DNA of 64,000 nucleotides from Poriferisphaera corsica (GCF_007747445.1 NZ_CP036425.1:124001-188000), one strand, 5' to 3'. Shown: positions 18,328-27,550, counted from the stretch's first letter. Program-made: numbers and translations. The notes: a model not told the origin generated them from the sequence alone.

Positions 18328-19668
18328 ATGACACAATTAGCAACCGAACAAACGATCTGGGATAAAAACGAATCCCTGCCTCGCGAAGAACTCCAAGCCC
18401 TTCAAGCAAAACGCTTGAAGCAAGCCGTTGCCCGTGTCTATCAAAACGTTCCCTTCTATACCGCAAATCTGAACGCCCTTGGCCTCACCGCCGATGACAT
18501 CAACGCCATCGACGATGTTCGCAAACTTCCCTTCACCGTCAAGACTGACCTCCGCGATAACTATCCCCTCGACCTCCTTGCCGTTCCACGTGACCAACTC
18601 GCCCGTCTTCACGCATCATCAGGCACCACCGGCAAACCAACCTTCGCAGTCTTCACACAAGAAGACCTCGACACTTGGTCAGACCTCTGCGCCCGCTTCC
18701 TCTACGCAGGCGGGTTACGCAAAAACCAATTCGCTCACGTCGCTTTCGGCTACGGCCTCTTCACCGGCGGATTCGGCCTTCACTACGGCATCGAACGCGT
18801 CGGCGCCGGTGTCATCCCCGCCGCCTCCGGCAACACCCGCCGGCAAATCGCACTCCTCCGCGACCTCAACACCGAAACCCTCATCTGCACACCATCCTAT
18901 GCATTGAATATAGCCGAGGTTGCTCGAGAAGAAGGACTCGATCCCGCAACCGACCTGCCAATCAAATTCGGCCACTTCGGCGGCGAACCTTGGACAGAAG
19001 ACATGCGCGTCGCTATCGAAGCTGAACTCGGCATCACCGCATTCAACAACTACGGACTCTCCGAAGTCCTCGGCCCCGGCGTCGCCGGCGAATGCCCTTG
19101 TCGCAACGGCATGCACCTTCAGGAAGATCACTTCCTCTTCGAACTCGTCGATCCGCAAACAGATGAGCCTGTAAAACCCGGCGAAATCGGCGAACTCATC
19201 ATCACAAATCTCACCAAACAAGCCACCACCCTCCTCCGCTACCGCACCCGCGATCTCTGCGTCATCCACGAAGAGCCTTGCGATTGTGGCCGAACCACTC
19301 GCCGCATGGGCCGCGTCATCGGCCGCTCCGACGACATGATGATCATCCGTGGCGTCAACGTCTTCCCTTCCCAAATCGAAGAAGCCCTCCTCTCCGTCGA
19401 AGGCACAACCCCGCACTACATGATCGAACTCGACCGTCCCGGCAACCTCGACCAAGTCACCGTCTCAGTTGAAATCCAACCTCACATGTTCTCCGACAAG
19501 ATGACCGAGATGAACATGCTCAAACGCGCCATCGACAAAGAAATCCGCACCATCACCGGCATCGGTGTCACACTTAATCTCGTACAACCACAAACCCTCG
19601 CCCGCTTCGAAGGTAAAGCTAAGCGCGTCATAGACAACCGCTTTGCTCCCGGAAGCATGGAAAAATAA
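18328..19668 (+). CDS. paaK: Phenylacetate-CoA ligase family protein (second copy)
   Basis: 446 residues, a full-length paralogue of the gene at 16331. It keeps every motif: SSGTTGKP (about 96), [64 protein letters not shown] and [11 protein letters not shown]. Differences in the acceptor pocket (VIPAASGNTRRQ versus [12 protein letters not shown]) suggest distinct substrates, for instance phenylacetate versus indoleacetate or a hydroxylated analogue. It lies between the ACT gene and iorA on the same strand, with palindromic boxes and GC-rich hairpins in both gaps. Confidence 0.9.
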   Translation: MTQLATEQTIWDKNESLPREELQALQAKRLKQAVARVYQNVPFYTANLNALGLTADDINAIDDVRKLPFTVKTDLRDNYPLDLLAVPRDQLARLHASSGTTGKPTFAVFTQEDLDTWSDLCARFLYAGGLRKNQFAHVAFGYGLFTGGFGLHYGIERVGAGVIPAASGNTRRQIALLRDLNTETLICTPSYALNIAEVAREEGLDPATDLPIKFGHFGGEPWTEDMRVAIEAELGITAFNNYGLSEVLGPGVAGECPCRNGMHLQEDHFLFELVDPQTDEPVKPGEIGELIITNLTKQATTLLRYRTRDLCVIHEEPCDCGRTTRRMGRVIGRSDDMMIIRGVNVFPSQIEEALLSVEGTTPHYMIELDRPGNLDQVTVSVEIQPHMFSDKMTEMNMLKRAIDKEIRTITGIGVTLNLVQPQTLARFEGKAKRVIDNRFAPGSMEK

Positions 19669-19694
19669 AACAAACACCCCCACAACTCCTCAAG

Positions 19695-19715
19695 CCCGCC
19701 ACCGCCGGTGGCGGG
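19695..19715. repeat. GC-rich hairpin family, copy C
   Basis: CCCGCCACC-GCC-GGTGGCGGG in the frame CAAG...GTGT, 27 bases past the second ligase stop. Position suggests a transcript-end or processing hairpin, but no U-run follows. Confidence 0.7.
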
Positions 19716-19802
19716 GTGTCTGAGCAAATAACTCCAAGTTTGCCCAACTCAAAACAAGCCCCACGCTCCGTGTATGGGGCAACACCCCTCAACCCACACA
19801 AC

Positions 19803-19817
19803 CTAATCAACGATTAG
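19803..19817. promoter_or_regulatory. 15-bp palindromic box (copy 4)
   Basis: CTAATCAACGATTAG, perfect 6-base arms around AAC, about 108 bases upstream of iorA. Confidence 0.5.
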
Positions 19818-19924
19818 CCGTATTTTCCTCACGCATAAACTCACCGCCTGTTCGACATGCCGTGCATGTCAACGCAAGTAATTAGACCCAACCCCGTTCA
19901 ACGATGTATTGACGGAAGACAACC

Positions 19925-21694
19925 ATGAGCGAATTAAAACAAGACCTCCTCTCCGGCAACGACGCCTATGCACGCGGTGCATGGGAAGCCGGTGTTACCG
20001 TGGCCGCCGGATACCCCGGCACGCCTTCGACTGAAATCCTCGAAGCGCTCGCTGCATACAAACAACAAGACCTTCACTGCGAATGGTCACCCAACGAGAA
20101 AGTCGCCCTCGAAGTCGGCGCCGGCGCCGCACTCACCGGTGCCCGCGTTCTCGTGACCATGAAGCACGTCGGCCTCAACGTCGCCGCTGACCCCTTCATG
20201 ACACTCGCATACACCGGATGTGTCGGCGGGATCGTGATCCTCGTCGCCGACGACCCCGGCATGCACTCGTCTCAAAACGAGCAGGACACCCGTCACTTCG
20301 CCCGGTTCGGCAAGGTTCCAATCCTCGAACCCTCCGATGCCACCGAAGCCAAAGATATGATGAAACGTGGTTTTGAAATCTCAGAACAATTCAAAACACC
20401 CGTCATCGTCCGTTCAACCACCCGCGTCTCCCACTCCCGCGGCCTAGTCGATCTCGAAGACCGCCAACTCCCCGAGACCAAAATCGGCTTCCAGAAAAAC
20501 CCACGCCAATTCGTACCCGTCCCCGCATTTGCTCGTCAGATGCGCGTCGATCTCGAAAAACGCCTCCACGATATCAAAGACTTCGCCGAGACCGACTCTA
20601 TTAATCGAATAGAGTACAACGACAAATCTCTCGGCATCATCACCTCATCAACCTCATACCTCTACGTCAAAGAAGTTTGGCCTGAGGCTTCCGTCCTCAA
20701 ACTCGGCATGGCCTATCCATTCGCCGACAAACTCTTCAAAGAGTTCTCAGAGAACGTCGACAATGTCCTCGTCATTGAAGAACTCGACGACTTCTACGAG
20801 GAGCACATTAAAGCACTTGGCATCAAGTGCGATGGTAAAAACTTCGTACCAAACATCGGCGAATTTACCCAATCAAAACTCGCCGTCATTCGCGCCAAGT
20901 ACGAAGGTAAAGAAGCGCCGAATCTTTCACCCGTGGAAGAAGCAGCCGACCTGCCCATGCGACCGCCGACACTTTGTCCCGGTTGCCCGCACCGCGGCAT
21001 GTTCACAGCACTACGTTACTTCGATTGCATCGTCACCGGCGACATCGGCTGTTACGCTCTCGGCGTCGCGCCACCCCTATCCCGTATCGACACCATCCTC
21101 TGCATGGGCGGCGGATTCACCATGGCTCACGGCATGGATCGCTCACCCGAACCGAAGAAAGTGGTCGGCATCCTCGGCGACTCCACCTTCTTCCACTCTG
21201 GCATCACCGGCCTTTGCAACATCGCCTACAACAAGGGCACCTCAATCATCATCGTCCTCGACAACCGCACCACGGCCATGACTGGTCATCAAGACCACCC
21301 CGGTACGGGTAAAACGCTCATGGGCGATCCAACACAAACACTGTCTATCGAGAAGATAGGCGAAGCTTGTGGCATTAAACGCATCTTCTCGGTCGACCCG
21401 CGTGATATCGACAGCAACGTTCAATTGCTTAAACAAGAGTTTGAAGTGGATGAGCCGACGTTGATCGTAGCGAAATACCCTTGTGTTCTGAATGATAAAT
21501 CGGTCTGGGAAACGCCGCGTGAGATCGATCAAGATCTCTGTGTTTCCTGTGGTAACTGTGTGCAGCTCGGTTGCCCGGCGATTGAGTACAACGGTGAAAT
21601 TCCGAAAATTGAACCATTGATGTGTACGGGTTGCTCGCTGTGTGAAAATGTTTGCGAGCTTGACCTGATTAATGCTCAAGGTACGGAGAAGTAA
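19925..21694 (+). CDS. iorA: Indolepyruvate:ferredoxin oxidoreductase, alpha subunit
   Basis: 589 residues. Catalyses oxidative decarboxylation of aryl pyruvates (from Trp, Phe, Tyr transamination) to aryl-acetyl-CoA with reduction of ferredoxin. The N-terminal pyrimidine domain has AAGYPGTPSTEILEAL; the thiamine-diphosphate domain has LCPGCPHRGMF, TGDIGCYALG and GDSTFFHSGITGL; the C-terminus has two 4Fe-4S ferredoxin motifs (CVSCGNC...GCP near residue 538 and CTGCSLCENVC). Base and codon use shift from C-ending to G/T-ending codons within the gene, around 21,290-21,430. The beta subunit follows after 96 bases. Confidence 0.95.
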   Translation: MSELKQDLLSGNDAYARGAWEAGVTVAAGYPGTPSTEILEALAAYKQQDLHCEWSPNEKVALEVGAGAALTGARVLVTMKHVGLNVAADPFMTLAYTGCVGGIVILVADDPGMHSSQNEQDTRHFARFGKVPILEPSDATEAKDMMKRGFEISEQFKTPVIVRSTTRVSHSRGLVDLEDRQLPETKIGFQKNPRQFVPVPAFARQMRVDLEKRLHDIKDFAETDSINRIEYNDKSLGIITSSTSYLYVKEVWPEASVLKLGMAYPFADKLFKEFSENVDNVLVIEELDDFYEEHIKALGIKCDGKNFVPNIGEFTQSKLAVIRAKYEGKEAPNLSPVEEAADLPMRPPTLCPGCPHRGMFTALRYFDCIVTGDIGCYALGVAPPLSRIDTILCMGGGFTMAHGMDRSPEPKKVVGILGDSTFFHSGITGLCNIAYNKGTSIIIVLDNRTTAMTGHQDHPGTGKTLMGDPTQTLSIEKIGEACGIKRIFSVDPRDIDSNVQLLKQEFEVDEPTLIVAKYPCVLNDKSVWETPREIDQDLCVSCGNCVQLGCPAIEYNGEIPKIEPLMCTGCSLCENVCELDLINAQGTEK

Positions 21695-21790
21695 ACGCTG
21701 CGGATCGGTTGAATAATCGAGCAAACGCTTGCAGTTAAGATACTTTGTGCAAGCCAAAAGATAGCGTTAATCAGTAGTAAAAACCTCGAA

Positions 21791-22435
21791 ATGATAACGA
21801 GTGATGATAAAATGAATCAAGTAAATGCTAGCGAAGATAAAGTCACAAGCGTCGTTTTGCTCGGCGTGGGCGGTCAGGGCATCTTGCTCGCCAGTGAGAT
21901 TATGGCCCGTGCGGCAATGCACGCCGGGTTTGATGTGAAGACCAATGAAGTGCACGGTATGGCCCAGCGCGGCGGCTCCGTGATTGCGCAAGTACGTTAT
22001 GGACAAAAGGTTTACAGCCCTTTGATTGCAGAGCGTACGGCGGATGTTTTGGCTTCTTTTGAGAAGGTCGAAGCGGTGCGTGGTGCGCACTATGTGAAGT
22101 CGGGCGGTCTAGCGGTGATTGCGAATACGCAGATTATCCCAACGACAGTCTCTTCGGGCCTTTGTGATTATCCGGCTGATATTGATGATCGGCTGAAGAA
22201 TGCGTTCAGTAATCTGAGCCTGATTGATGCACAGCAAAAAGCGGTTGAATTGGGGAACGTGAAAGCTGCTAACGTCGTGCTGATGGGTGGTTTAAGTGTT
22301 GGTTTGGACTTACCGTTAGATGTATGGCATGAGGGTGTGAAGACGTCGGTGAAACCCAAATTTTTGGAGTTGAACCTCAAGGCGTTTGATGAGGGTAGGG
22401 CGATGACGATTGCATCACAGAGCGCGAATGCGTGA
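21791..22435 (+). CDS. iorB: Indolepyruvate:ferredoxin oxidoreductase, beta subunit
   Basis: 214 residues of the gamma/beta 2-oxoacid:ferredoxin oxidoreductase fold: VVLLGVGGQGILLASEIMARAA near the N-terminus, then NEVHGMAQRGGSVIAQVRYG, the hallmark of IorB. It forms the oxidoreductase with IorA. Start uncertain: ATG at 21791 or ATG at 21812 (MNQVNASED); homology begins only at VTSVVLLGVGG, so either is possible. Codon use is G/T-rich, unlike the 5' four-fifths of iorA. Confidence 0.93.
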   Translation: MITSDDKMNQVNASEDKVTSVVLLGVGGQGILLASEIMARAAMHAGFDVKTNEVHGMAQRGGSVIAQVRYGQKVYSPLIAERTADVLASFEKVEAVRGAHYVKSGGLAVIANTQIIPTTVSSGLCDYPADIDDRLKNAFSNLSLIDAQQKAVELGNVKAANVVLMGGLSVGLDLPLDVWHEGVKTSVKPKFLELNLKAFDEGRAMTIASQSANA

Positions 22436-22463
22436 TGTAAGCTAACTATTTGATGATGTTATG

Positions 22464-22496
22464 AGGCTCGCAGTCTTTGGCTGCGAGCCTTTGTTA
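22464..22496 (+). terminator. Intrinsic terminator after iorB
   Basis: AGGCTCGCAG/CTGCGAGCCT with a 7-base loop followed by TTGTT, 29 bases past iorB. Confidence 0.85.
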
Positions 22497-23208
22497 TGCG
22501 CACGTTTCGCTCAGTGTTTGGTAGTGAGTGTGCTCGCGTTTGATTCAAAAAAGGGGGTGTTCAATTGCGTTAACTGCGCGCACAAACATAGAGAAAACAG
22601 GGGGGAAACGCGCGTTTGTGCGCACGAAATCTCCAAATCAGTGACTTACCCGTAGTTAAAATTGGTCTGTTTTGGTGAGAAATGGCTAAAGAATAGCAAA
22701 ATTTGGGTGATAACCGCGCGCTAACTGAATTTACCACACGAGTGCGAATAGGGGCAAAGGCGCGTTTGTGCGCTTTCTAAAAGATTTTTAGTCTCAAGAT
22801 GAGGGGCTATTCGTGATTTTTACGCGTGCGTCGTGTGCTCATGTTTATGCTGCAGCTTGATGATTGGGTGGCGGCTTTTGGATAGGTGCGTGCGGTATTT
22901 GCTGTGTGCCGTGACGTGTTGAGGAATGGATCGAGTTGATATCCACACGGAGCTAAATGAGCTATCTGCGTTGTGAGATTTTGGGGAGTCAGTGCGTGGA
23001 GAGAGACAAAGATTTTTTAGGTGGGGGGGATTGGGGTTGTGTTCGATATGATTGCGATAACGAGGCGTATTTAGATGCTGTAAAAAGGTATGACTTGATG
23101 CGAGGCTAGAAATATGCTTGCGATAAATTGGGTTGTATAACCTTTGATTAGATTAATTCGTCTAACGTGAAACGCCTAAAATAATCTAACATTTGAATAG
23201 AGTGCTAA
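22497..23208. other. Long intergenic stretch with a thrice-repeated GCGC...TTTGTGCGC motif
   Basis: About 700 bases with no supportable gene. GCGCGTTTGTGCGC occurs at 22610-22623 and 22760-22773, and its 10-base core occurs inverted at 22578-22587, so the first two face each other as an inverted repeat. The rest is G/T-rich. A weak DnaA-box-like TGATATCCACA lies at about 22937-22947, too little to call an origin. Confidence 0.5.
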
Positions 23209-23571
23209 ATGCTTGTCTTTATAACGTGGCAGCAAACATCTAATTGTAGATCCCTGTCATCTTTTGTGATCCTAGCTGGCAAACACTGTTTTCTGATGGC
23301 AACTGCGTTTGATGATGAGACCTATGGCCAACGTTGGCAAGTTGAAACCGTGACGAGCATGTTGAAACGAAATCTTGGCACCGCGCTAACTGCTCATAGT
23401 GATGCACGTCGCAATCAGGAAATGATGCTGATGGTACTCACACACAACCTCGCCATCATCTACATCCGCGGAGGGTTTCTACAGAGCATACCTGGCACCT
23501 TTTATTCCCAATGGCGGGTAGGTGTGAACCTTCCAGCTCGCATTGCTCTCAGATTATGTAAGTTTGTTTGA
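23209..23571 (+). pseudogene. Transposase C-terminal remnant (DDE, IS4/IS5-like), copy 1
   Basis: Residues 37 onward (YGQRWQVETVTSMLKRNLG, then RRNQEMMLMVLTHNLAIIY) match the C-terminal end of DDE transposases, where Y.xRWxVE carries the final catalytic Glu. The 36 residues before it and the start codon look spurious. No intact DDE domain or terminal inverted repeats are visible. A second, more decayed copy lies at 24357 in the same orientation. Confidence 0.75.
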
Positions 23572-23626
23572 AAAACTAACAATTGATTAGCCAAATTAAT
23601 ATTCCCGAAATCCTCTATTTCTTCGA

Positions 23627-24346
23627 TTAGTCAACCTGAGTTATTGCATACACAAGAGGATCTCCATACTCCGTACCAAACAAGTACAGAGCATTACCCA
23701 AAAATAGGGAATAAAAATCGAATGGTGATGGCGATTGTTCACCCATAATATTCAGTTCAACTTGCGGTGGAGCGGCCTCATGCACATGAAACTCTATTCC
23801 AGAACACAGTTGCATAAGAAAATGCATTGGTATATCTCCATCATAAGAAGCTGGTGACTCATTTTCCGACATCCATTGTGGCGTACCCCCCAACATTCCA
23901 AAGTTGCCAAGCTCATTGGATTCAATCAATTCAATCGCACGAAATTTCACTTTCTCCTGATAAGATTCCATCAGGAAGCCATTATTGGTTTCAAAGACTA
24001 AAAACTCGAAGTTCCTTTGGTAATTCGATAAAAACTCTCCAGGGATATCGGCTTGGTGCAAAATCGTTTTAAGCATCTGTGGAACAATAAAGCTTTCATC
24101 CATACAAGATGTACAACAAAACAGTGCAATTGTTTTATCAGCCCAAAACATTCCCGTGGGTAAGGCAATCTGATAGTAAAAGCATTGCTCATTGCCGCAT
24201 AATTTACATTTTGGAACAGTATACCCTCTTGGAATACAGGGTTTTCCTCCCAAGAAAGAAATCTGTTTATTCTGAATGATGTCATTCGTAATATTTAGTG
24301 ACCAACTCATATCAGTTTGAAAATATCCTTGTGTATGTAGTACCAT
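23627..24346 (-). CDS. DUF1963/YwqG-like protein
   Basis: About 239 residues with two halves that both look like the DUF1963 beta pattern: ISFLGGKPCIPRGYTVPKC with CxxC (CKLCGNEQC) and later GMLGGTPQWMSENESP followed by HFLMQLCSG and ALYLFGTEYGDP. DUF1963 proteins are of unknown function and recur in toxin-immunity neighbourhoods; this gene lies beside an RHS toxin relic, so an immunity role is a reasonable guess only. AT-rich, unlike the core genes, and bracketed by two transposase relics. Start uncertain: ATG 24346 (MVLHTQGY) or ATG 24310 (MSWSLNITND). Confidence 0.55.
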   Translation of the reverse strand: MVLHTQGYFQTDMSWSLNITNDIIQNKQISFLGGKPCIPRGYTVPKCKLCGNEQCFYYQIALPTGMFWADKTIALFCCTSCMDESFIVPQMLKTILHQADIPGEFLSNYQRNFEFLVFETNNGFLMESYQEKVKFRAIELIESNELGNFGMLGGTPQWMSENESPASYDGDIPMHFLMQLCSGIEFHVHEAAPPQVELNIMGEQSPSPFDFYSLFLGNALYLFGTEYGDPLVYAITQVD

Positions 24347-24356
24347 CAATTTTCAC

Positions 24357-24581
24357 TTGATATACAACAGAATGTGGCCGTGTTGCCCTAGGTGCATATT
24401 AAAACATAATTTTGGCGCCATATTAACGACTCATAGTGATGCCCTTTGTAATCTGAGAATGAGGCTGATAGCGTTCACATATAGCCTCGTAATCATCGAT
24501 CACTGCACAGAGTTACTACAGAGCATTCCTATTACCTATTATCCCTTGCTTCAAATTTATGAGCCAATCCCCTCTCGATAA
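24357..24581 (+). pseudogene. Transposase C-terminal remnant, copy 2 (more decayed)
   Basis: LKHNFGAILTTHSDALCN and LLQSIPITYY match LKRNLGTALTAHSDARRN and FLQSIPGTFY of copy 1, and the DNA shares CTCATAGTGATGC and CTACAGAGCAT blocks. The RWQVE motif is lost. The 3' end overlaps the tail of the convergent immunity-like gene. Confidence 0.7.
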
Positions 24582-25029
24582 GCTCCATGTACTGACCAAA
24601 CTCAGGATATTGTGCATAGTATCCAGAGACATCGACATGAGAATGTAAAATTTTTGTTTCGGGCGAATTATATGCTGATTGCCGAATACACAAGTCGCCT
24701 GACGTTTTATAGATATAAGAACGACCATCCAAGACATTGTCAGTATTTTGTTCATAAGATCGTCGTATAGCCATCCTCATAAAAAGTCGACTTGTGTGTA
24801 CCTCTTCATAGTGAAATTCTAAATAAATGCGTAACAAATGATCTAAAACACAAACACAAACAAACGTATCTTTTACAATAATTACATACTTAGGAATCTC
24901 ATCTTTGCTGATAAGAACAGTGTACATTTGCCTTGCATTATGATCATATTGTGCAGTTTTTTGATCTATTATATTTAGTGCTTTTTTCTTAGCGTTAAAC
25001 CACGATCTACAATAAATATAACTTATCAT
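24532..25029 (-). CDS. Probable cognate immunity protein of the RHS toxin (uncharacterised family)
   Basis: 165 residues with no family I recognise: a Tyr-rich, mixed alpha/beta-looking sequence without signal peptide. Its ATG lies 2 bases after the TGA that ends the third-frame continuation of the upstream toxin domain (TGA 25034-25032, ATG 25029). This is the tight toxin-then-immunity arrangement of polymorphic toxin loci, and is the sole basis for the call. A ribosome-binding site (AAAGGTG) lies inside the end of the toxin. The frame is intact although the toxin is broken. Confidence 0.55.
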   Translation of the reverse strand: MISYIYCRSWFNAKKKALNIIDQKTAQYDHNARQMYTVLISKDEIPKYVIIVKDTFVCVCVLDHLLRIYLEFHYEEVHTSRLFMRMAIRRSYEQNTDNVLDGRSYIYKTSGDLCIRQSAYNSPETKILHSHVDVSGYYAQYPEFGQYMELIERGLAHKFEARDNR

Positions 25030-25031
25030 AC

Positions 25032-26331
25032 TCAGTACACCTTTCCATTCACATCCCTTATTAGTACACCATGCTTATCCGCATAATCTAATACCTTCTG
25101 TGGAATTGGCCTATTTTGTACAGGTACTTCAAGTATATATTGTCCCTGCAAATTGAGTCCAACTAATCCATTGCTCGTAGGCACATCCGCTATCTTAGCA
25201 CCAACTGGATACTTTTTGGTATTTCTCTGATATAAGATTTTGCTGTGTTCAATTTTATTTGATTGGATTGCGTATATTTTCTTGATACTATCTCGCCCAA
25301 ATCTGGGTTGTATGAATCTAACCTAACATGATTTTTACCAGATCTTTCAATATACACTTCATTATATGGATAAGAAGCACGTCTATCTCGATTAAACTGA
25401 TTGCCTTCTATGATATTTTGTTTCCATTTCGGCAACTCATCAAATGACGTTATGGTTTTGGGTGATTTAGGTAGCTTCGTAAGCGGTACGAGTACCATAG
25501 CAGTATCATAAGCCACACTACCTGCGTATGTTAGATTGCTTTCATGATCAACATCATTATATACAAATTCTCTTACTTGATTTCGCATCCCTAGCGGATT
25601 TAAATCTTTACGAACTGGTACCCTTAAGCCTAATTTTTTATACATTGAATCAAGCAATCTCATGACGTAAAATATATAATCATTGAGTACCGCAATTTCT
25701 TCAGCAAGCGCTCCAGCAGTCCCTGCCGTATAGTTACCTAAAATATGTGTATTACTCCCACTAGAAATGCGTTCTCCATTAACAAGATGAATCGTAGTGG
25801 GTTGTTTCTAACATATGCATAGAGGTTGTAGCCATCGACGTAGCCGGCGGGGTCGCGTTGGAGGAAGCGGCCTAACTCTGGGCTGTAGGCGCGGCGACGG
25901 TAGTGATACAGTTTGGATTCTGAATCGTAACGTCGGCCGGTGAAGCCGTATGGGTTGTTATATGCAGATGTAGCGAGGGGGTTGCCGGTGGCGTCGAAGA
26001 CGGAGGTGCGGCCGAAGGAGGTGTGGGTGTATTGTTCGAGGATTGTTGCGTTGGATGCATCTGCCATGGCGACAACGCTGTAGCGACGATTTTGTATCAG
26101 CAAGCGAACATCGGTGAGCGCAGGGTTGGTTTGCGTCATGATGGCTAACGGCTGATCGACGTATGAGCCGTAGAGGTATGACTGCTTGAAGACTGCGTTT
26201 GCGATGGTGGTATCGGGGCTGTGGTGCTCTTCGATGACCTGTGAACTGTTGTAGATATAGAGTTGAAAAGTTTCGGCGAGGTTGTTGGCGTAGCGGGTTT
26301 TGGTGATGCGGCGATCATTGATTTGCTAGAA
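25032..26331 (-). pseudogene. RHS-repeat polymorphic toxin, 3' part, truncated and frameshifted
   Basis: Read on the minus strand there are three consecutive frames. Frame 1 (from about 26330 to 25790) carries RHS repeats and the RHS core: LYGSYVDQPLAIM, YNNPYGFTGRRYDSESKLY, then AYSPELGRFLQRDPAGYVD and YNLYAYVRNNPLRF. Frame 2 (about 25800-25195) carries a linker and the toxin domain start (NRDRRASYPYNEVYIE, VRLDSYNPDLGEIVSRKYTQ). Frame 3 (about 25210-25032) finishes it (KYPVGAKIADVPTSNGLVG, QYILEVPVQNRPIP, GVLIRDVNGKVY). A stop near 26330 truncates the 5' end, and two single-site shifts (near 25795, and at the A-run near 25212) break the rest. The C-terminal module resembles nuclease-like tips of RHS toxins, from memory and unverified. 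Confidence 0.8.
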
Positions 26332-26427
26332 CGGGCGAAGCGGCGAAGTGAGGGGCATGATGGTTTGGCTGAGTGATTCTTTGAGATGGGGTTGACAGGT
26401 GTTTGGGTGCTTATTAGACTTAAAGAA

Positions 26428-26446
26428 ATTGAGATTCAATCTCAAT
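26428..26446. promoter_or_regulatory. Perfect 19-bp dyad (possible Fur-family-type operator)
   Basis: ATTGAGATTCAATCTCAAT has 9-base arms around one central base, the geometry of Fur-family boxes, though the sequence differs from the classical GATAATGATAATCATTATC. It lies about 300 bases upstream of the PEP-CTERM/pseudopilin/CbiX group, in the gap 26332-26752 that otherwise holds no gene. Confidence 0.4.
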
Positions 26447-26752
26447 AAAACAAACAGGCTTCGGTATTCCTTCCACTCCCTGATTGCTGATGCCACGGTT
26501 GTTGCCATGTGCCATGTTGTAAATGCATGTTTGGCAGTAGCTTGTGATTTCGGTGACAAAGCCGAGCCTGTGGTGCTGGCTGTGTTGGCTGGCAGTATGG
26601 TGCGTTAAACGTGTTCGCGTTCGATTGGTGAATTGTTCGCTATGAAGGACGGAACATGAGGCGCAGGTCTGCTGCGAATTGTCTTGTTGTTGAAAGCAAC
26701 GAGTCGTGAGGCGGGCAGTTTATATGAACCCTCGTTTCTGGAAGGAGAGACG

Positions 26753-27478
26753 ATGAAGAATTCAGGTCATTTAGGAGCGGCATTGGTCGCTGGGATGGTG
26801 TTTGTTGGTGTTGTAGGTGGTGTTGCGGAGGCGACGCCTGTGAATTTTGTAGATCCGGGTGAATGGTCGGTGGGATCATCGGGGTCGACGTATCAGGCTT
26901 GGGATGTATTTACGGGGACAACGGGGAACGGGCCGGATGTTGGCTATAACCGTGAGGGAGATTTGGTGGCGTCTTCTGGCGTGCAGGTTAGCGGGCCATA
27001 TGTTGCGAGCTCGGGGAATTTTTATGGGTTGTTTGGTGAGTTTGATGTGACGGCGGATGTTGTGAATGCGTCTGGTGGTAGTGGCACAGGTACGCATGTC
27101 GTGGTGCAGATGGCATCGACGTCGAGTGCAGATGAGGTGAAGGTTTTCAATGGAGCTGGTGAGGAGATTGCGGGTGCGGTGCAGTTGCGATCGGATGAAC
27201 TAGGGAAGGTGTTTTTGTACAACATGACACCTCCGGGTAGTTCTACGCCGGTTCCGATTTACAGCTATGAAGATATTTATGAGTTTTATCTGCCTGACTA
27301 TGTCGGTGATTACCAGATTGTTGCATCGTATGCGGGGCATTCGAGTTTTGATGGGTTACGGATTGATAGCTATCTGACGGATAGTGCGATGTCGGTGACG
27401 GTTGTGCCAGAGCCGGCGGCGGTTGCGCTGCTTGGTTTGGGTGGGTTGATGATACTACAGAGACGTAGGAAAGTTTAA
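26753..27478 (+). CDS. PEP-CTERM sorting-domain protein
   Basis: About 241 residues: a signal peptide (VAGMVFVGVVGGVAEA), a mature Gly/Ser/Val-rich secreted domain starting TPVNFVDPGEW, and the C-terminal PEP-CTERM tail VPEPAAVALLGLGGLMILQRRRKV. Start chosen at ATG 26753 (MKNSGHLG) because GGAAGGAGAG lies just upstream and the signal peptide begins there; a longer frame from 26684 adds 23 unlikely residues. First gene of a group with a pseudopilin and a CbiX-like protein. Probably cell-surface attached; ligand unknown. Confidence 0.88.
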   Translation: MKNSGHLGAALVAGMVFVGVVGGVAEATPVNFVDPGEWSVGSSGSTYQAWDVFTGTTGNGPDVGYNREGDLVASSGVQVSGPYVASSGNFYGLFGEFDVTADVVNASGGSGTGTHVVVQMASTSSADEVKVFNGAGEEIAGAVQLRSDELGKVFLYNMTPPGSSTPVPIYSYEDIYEFYLPDYVGDYQIVASYAGHSSFDGLRIDSYLTDSAMSVTVVPEPAAVALLGLGGLMILQRRRKV

Positions 27479-27487
27479 GGGAGTGGA

Positions 27488-27523
27488 AGGGGCGGCTGCG
27501 TTAGTGGCCGCCTCTCCTTTTTC
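27488..27523 (+). terminator. Terminator/attenuator between PEP-CTERM and pseudopilin genes
   Basis: AGGGGCGGC/GCCGCCTCT (one G-U pair) with a 10-base loop followed by CCTTTTT. It may reduce rather than block expression of the next two genes. Confidence 0.75.
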
Positions 27524-27550
27524 TGTTTTGGTAATCTTCGGGTATTGATC

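Noticed and set aside
22436-23208. Replication origin at the composition flip
   Set aside because: Only one weak DnaA-box-like site, no dnaA/dnaN/gidA nearby, and a second opposite flip within 35 kb makes an origin unlikely.
26326-26559. 77-residue minus-strand frame upstream of the RHS relic
   Set aside because: No RHS repeat or other family pattern; covers the 19-bp dyad. Possibly debris, not supportable as a gene.
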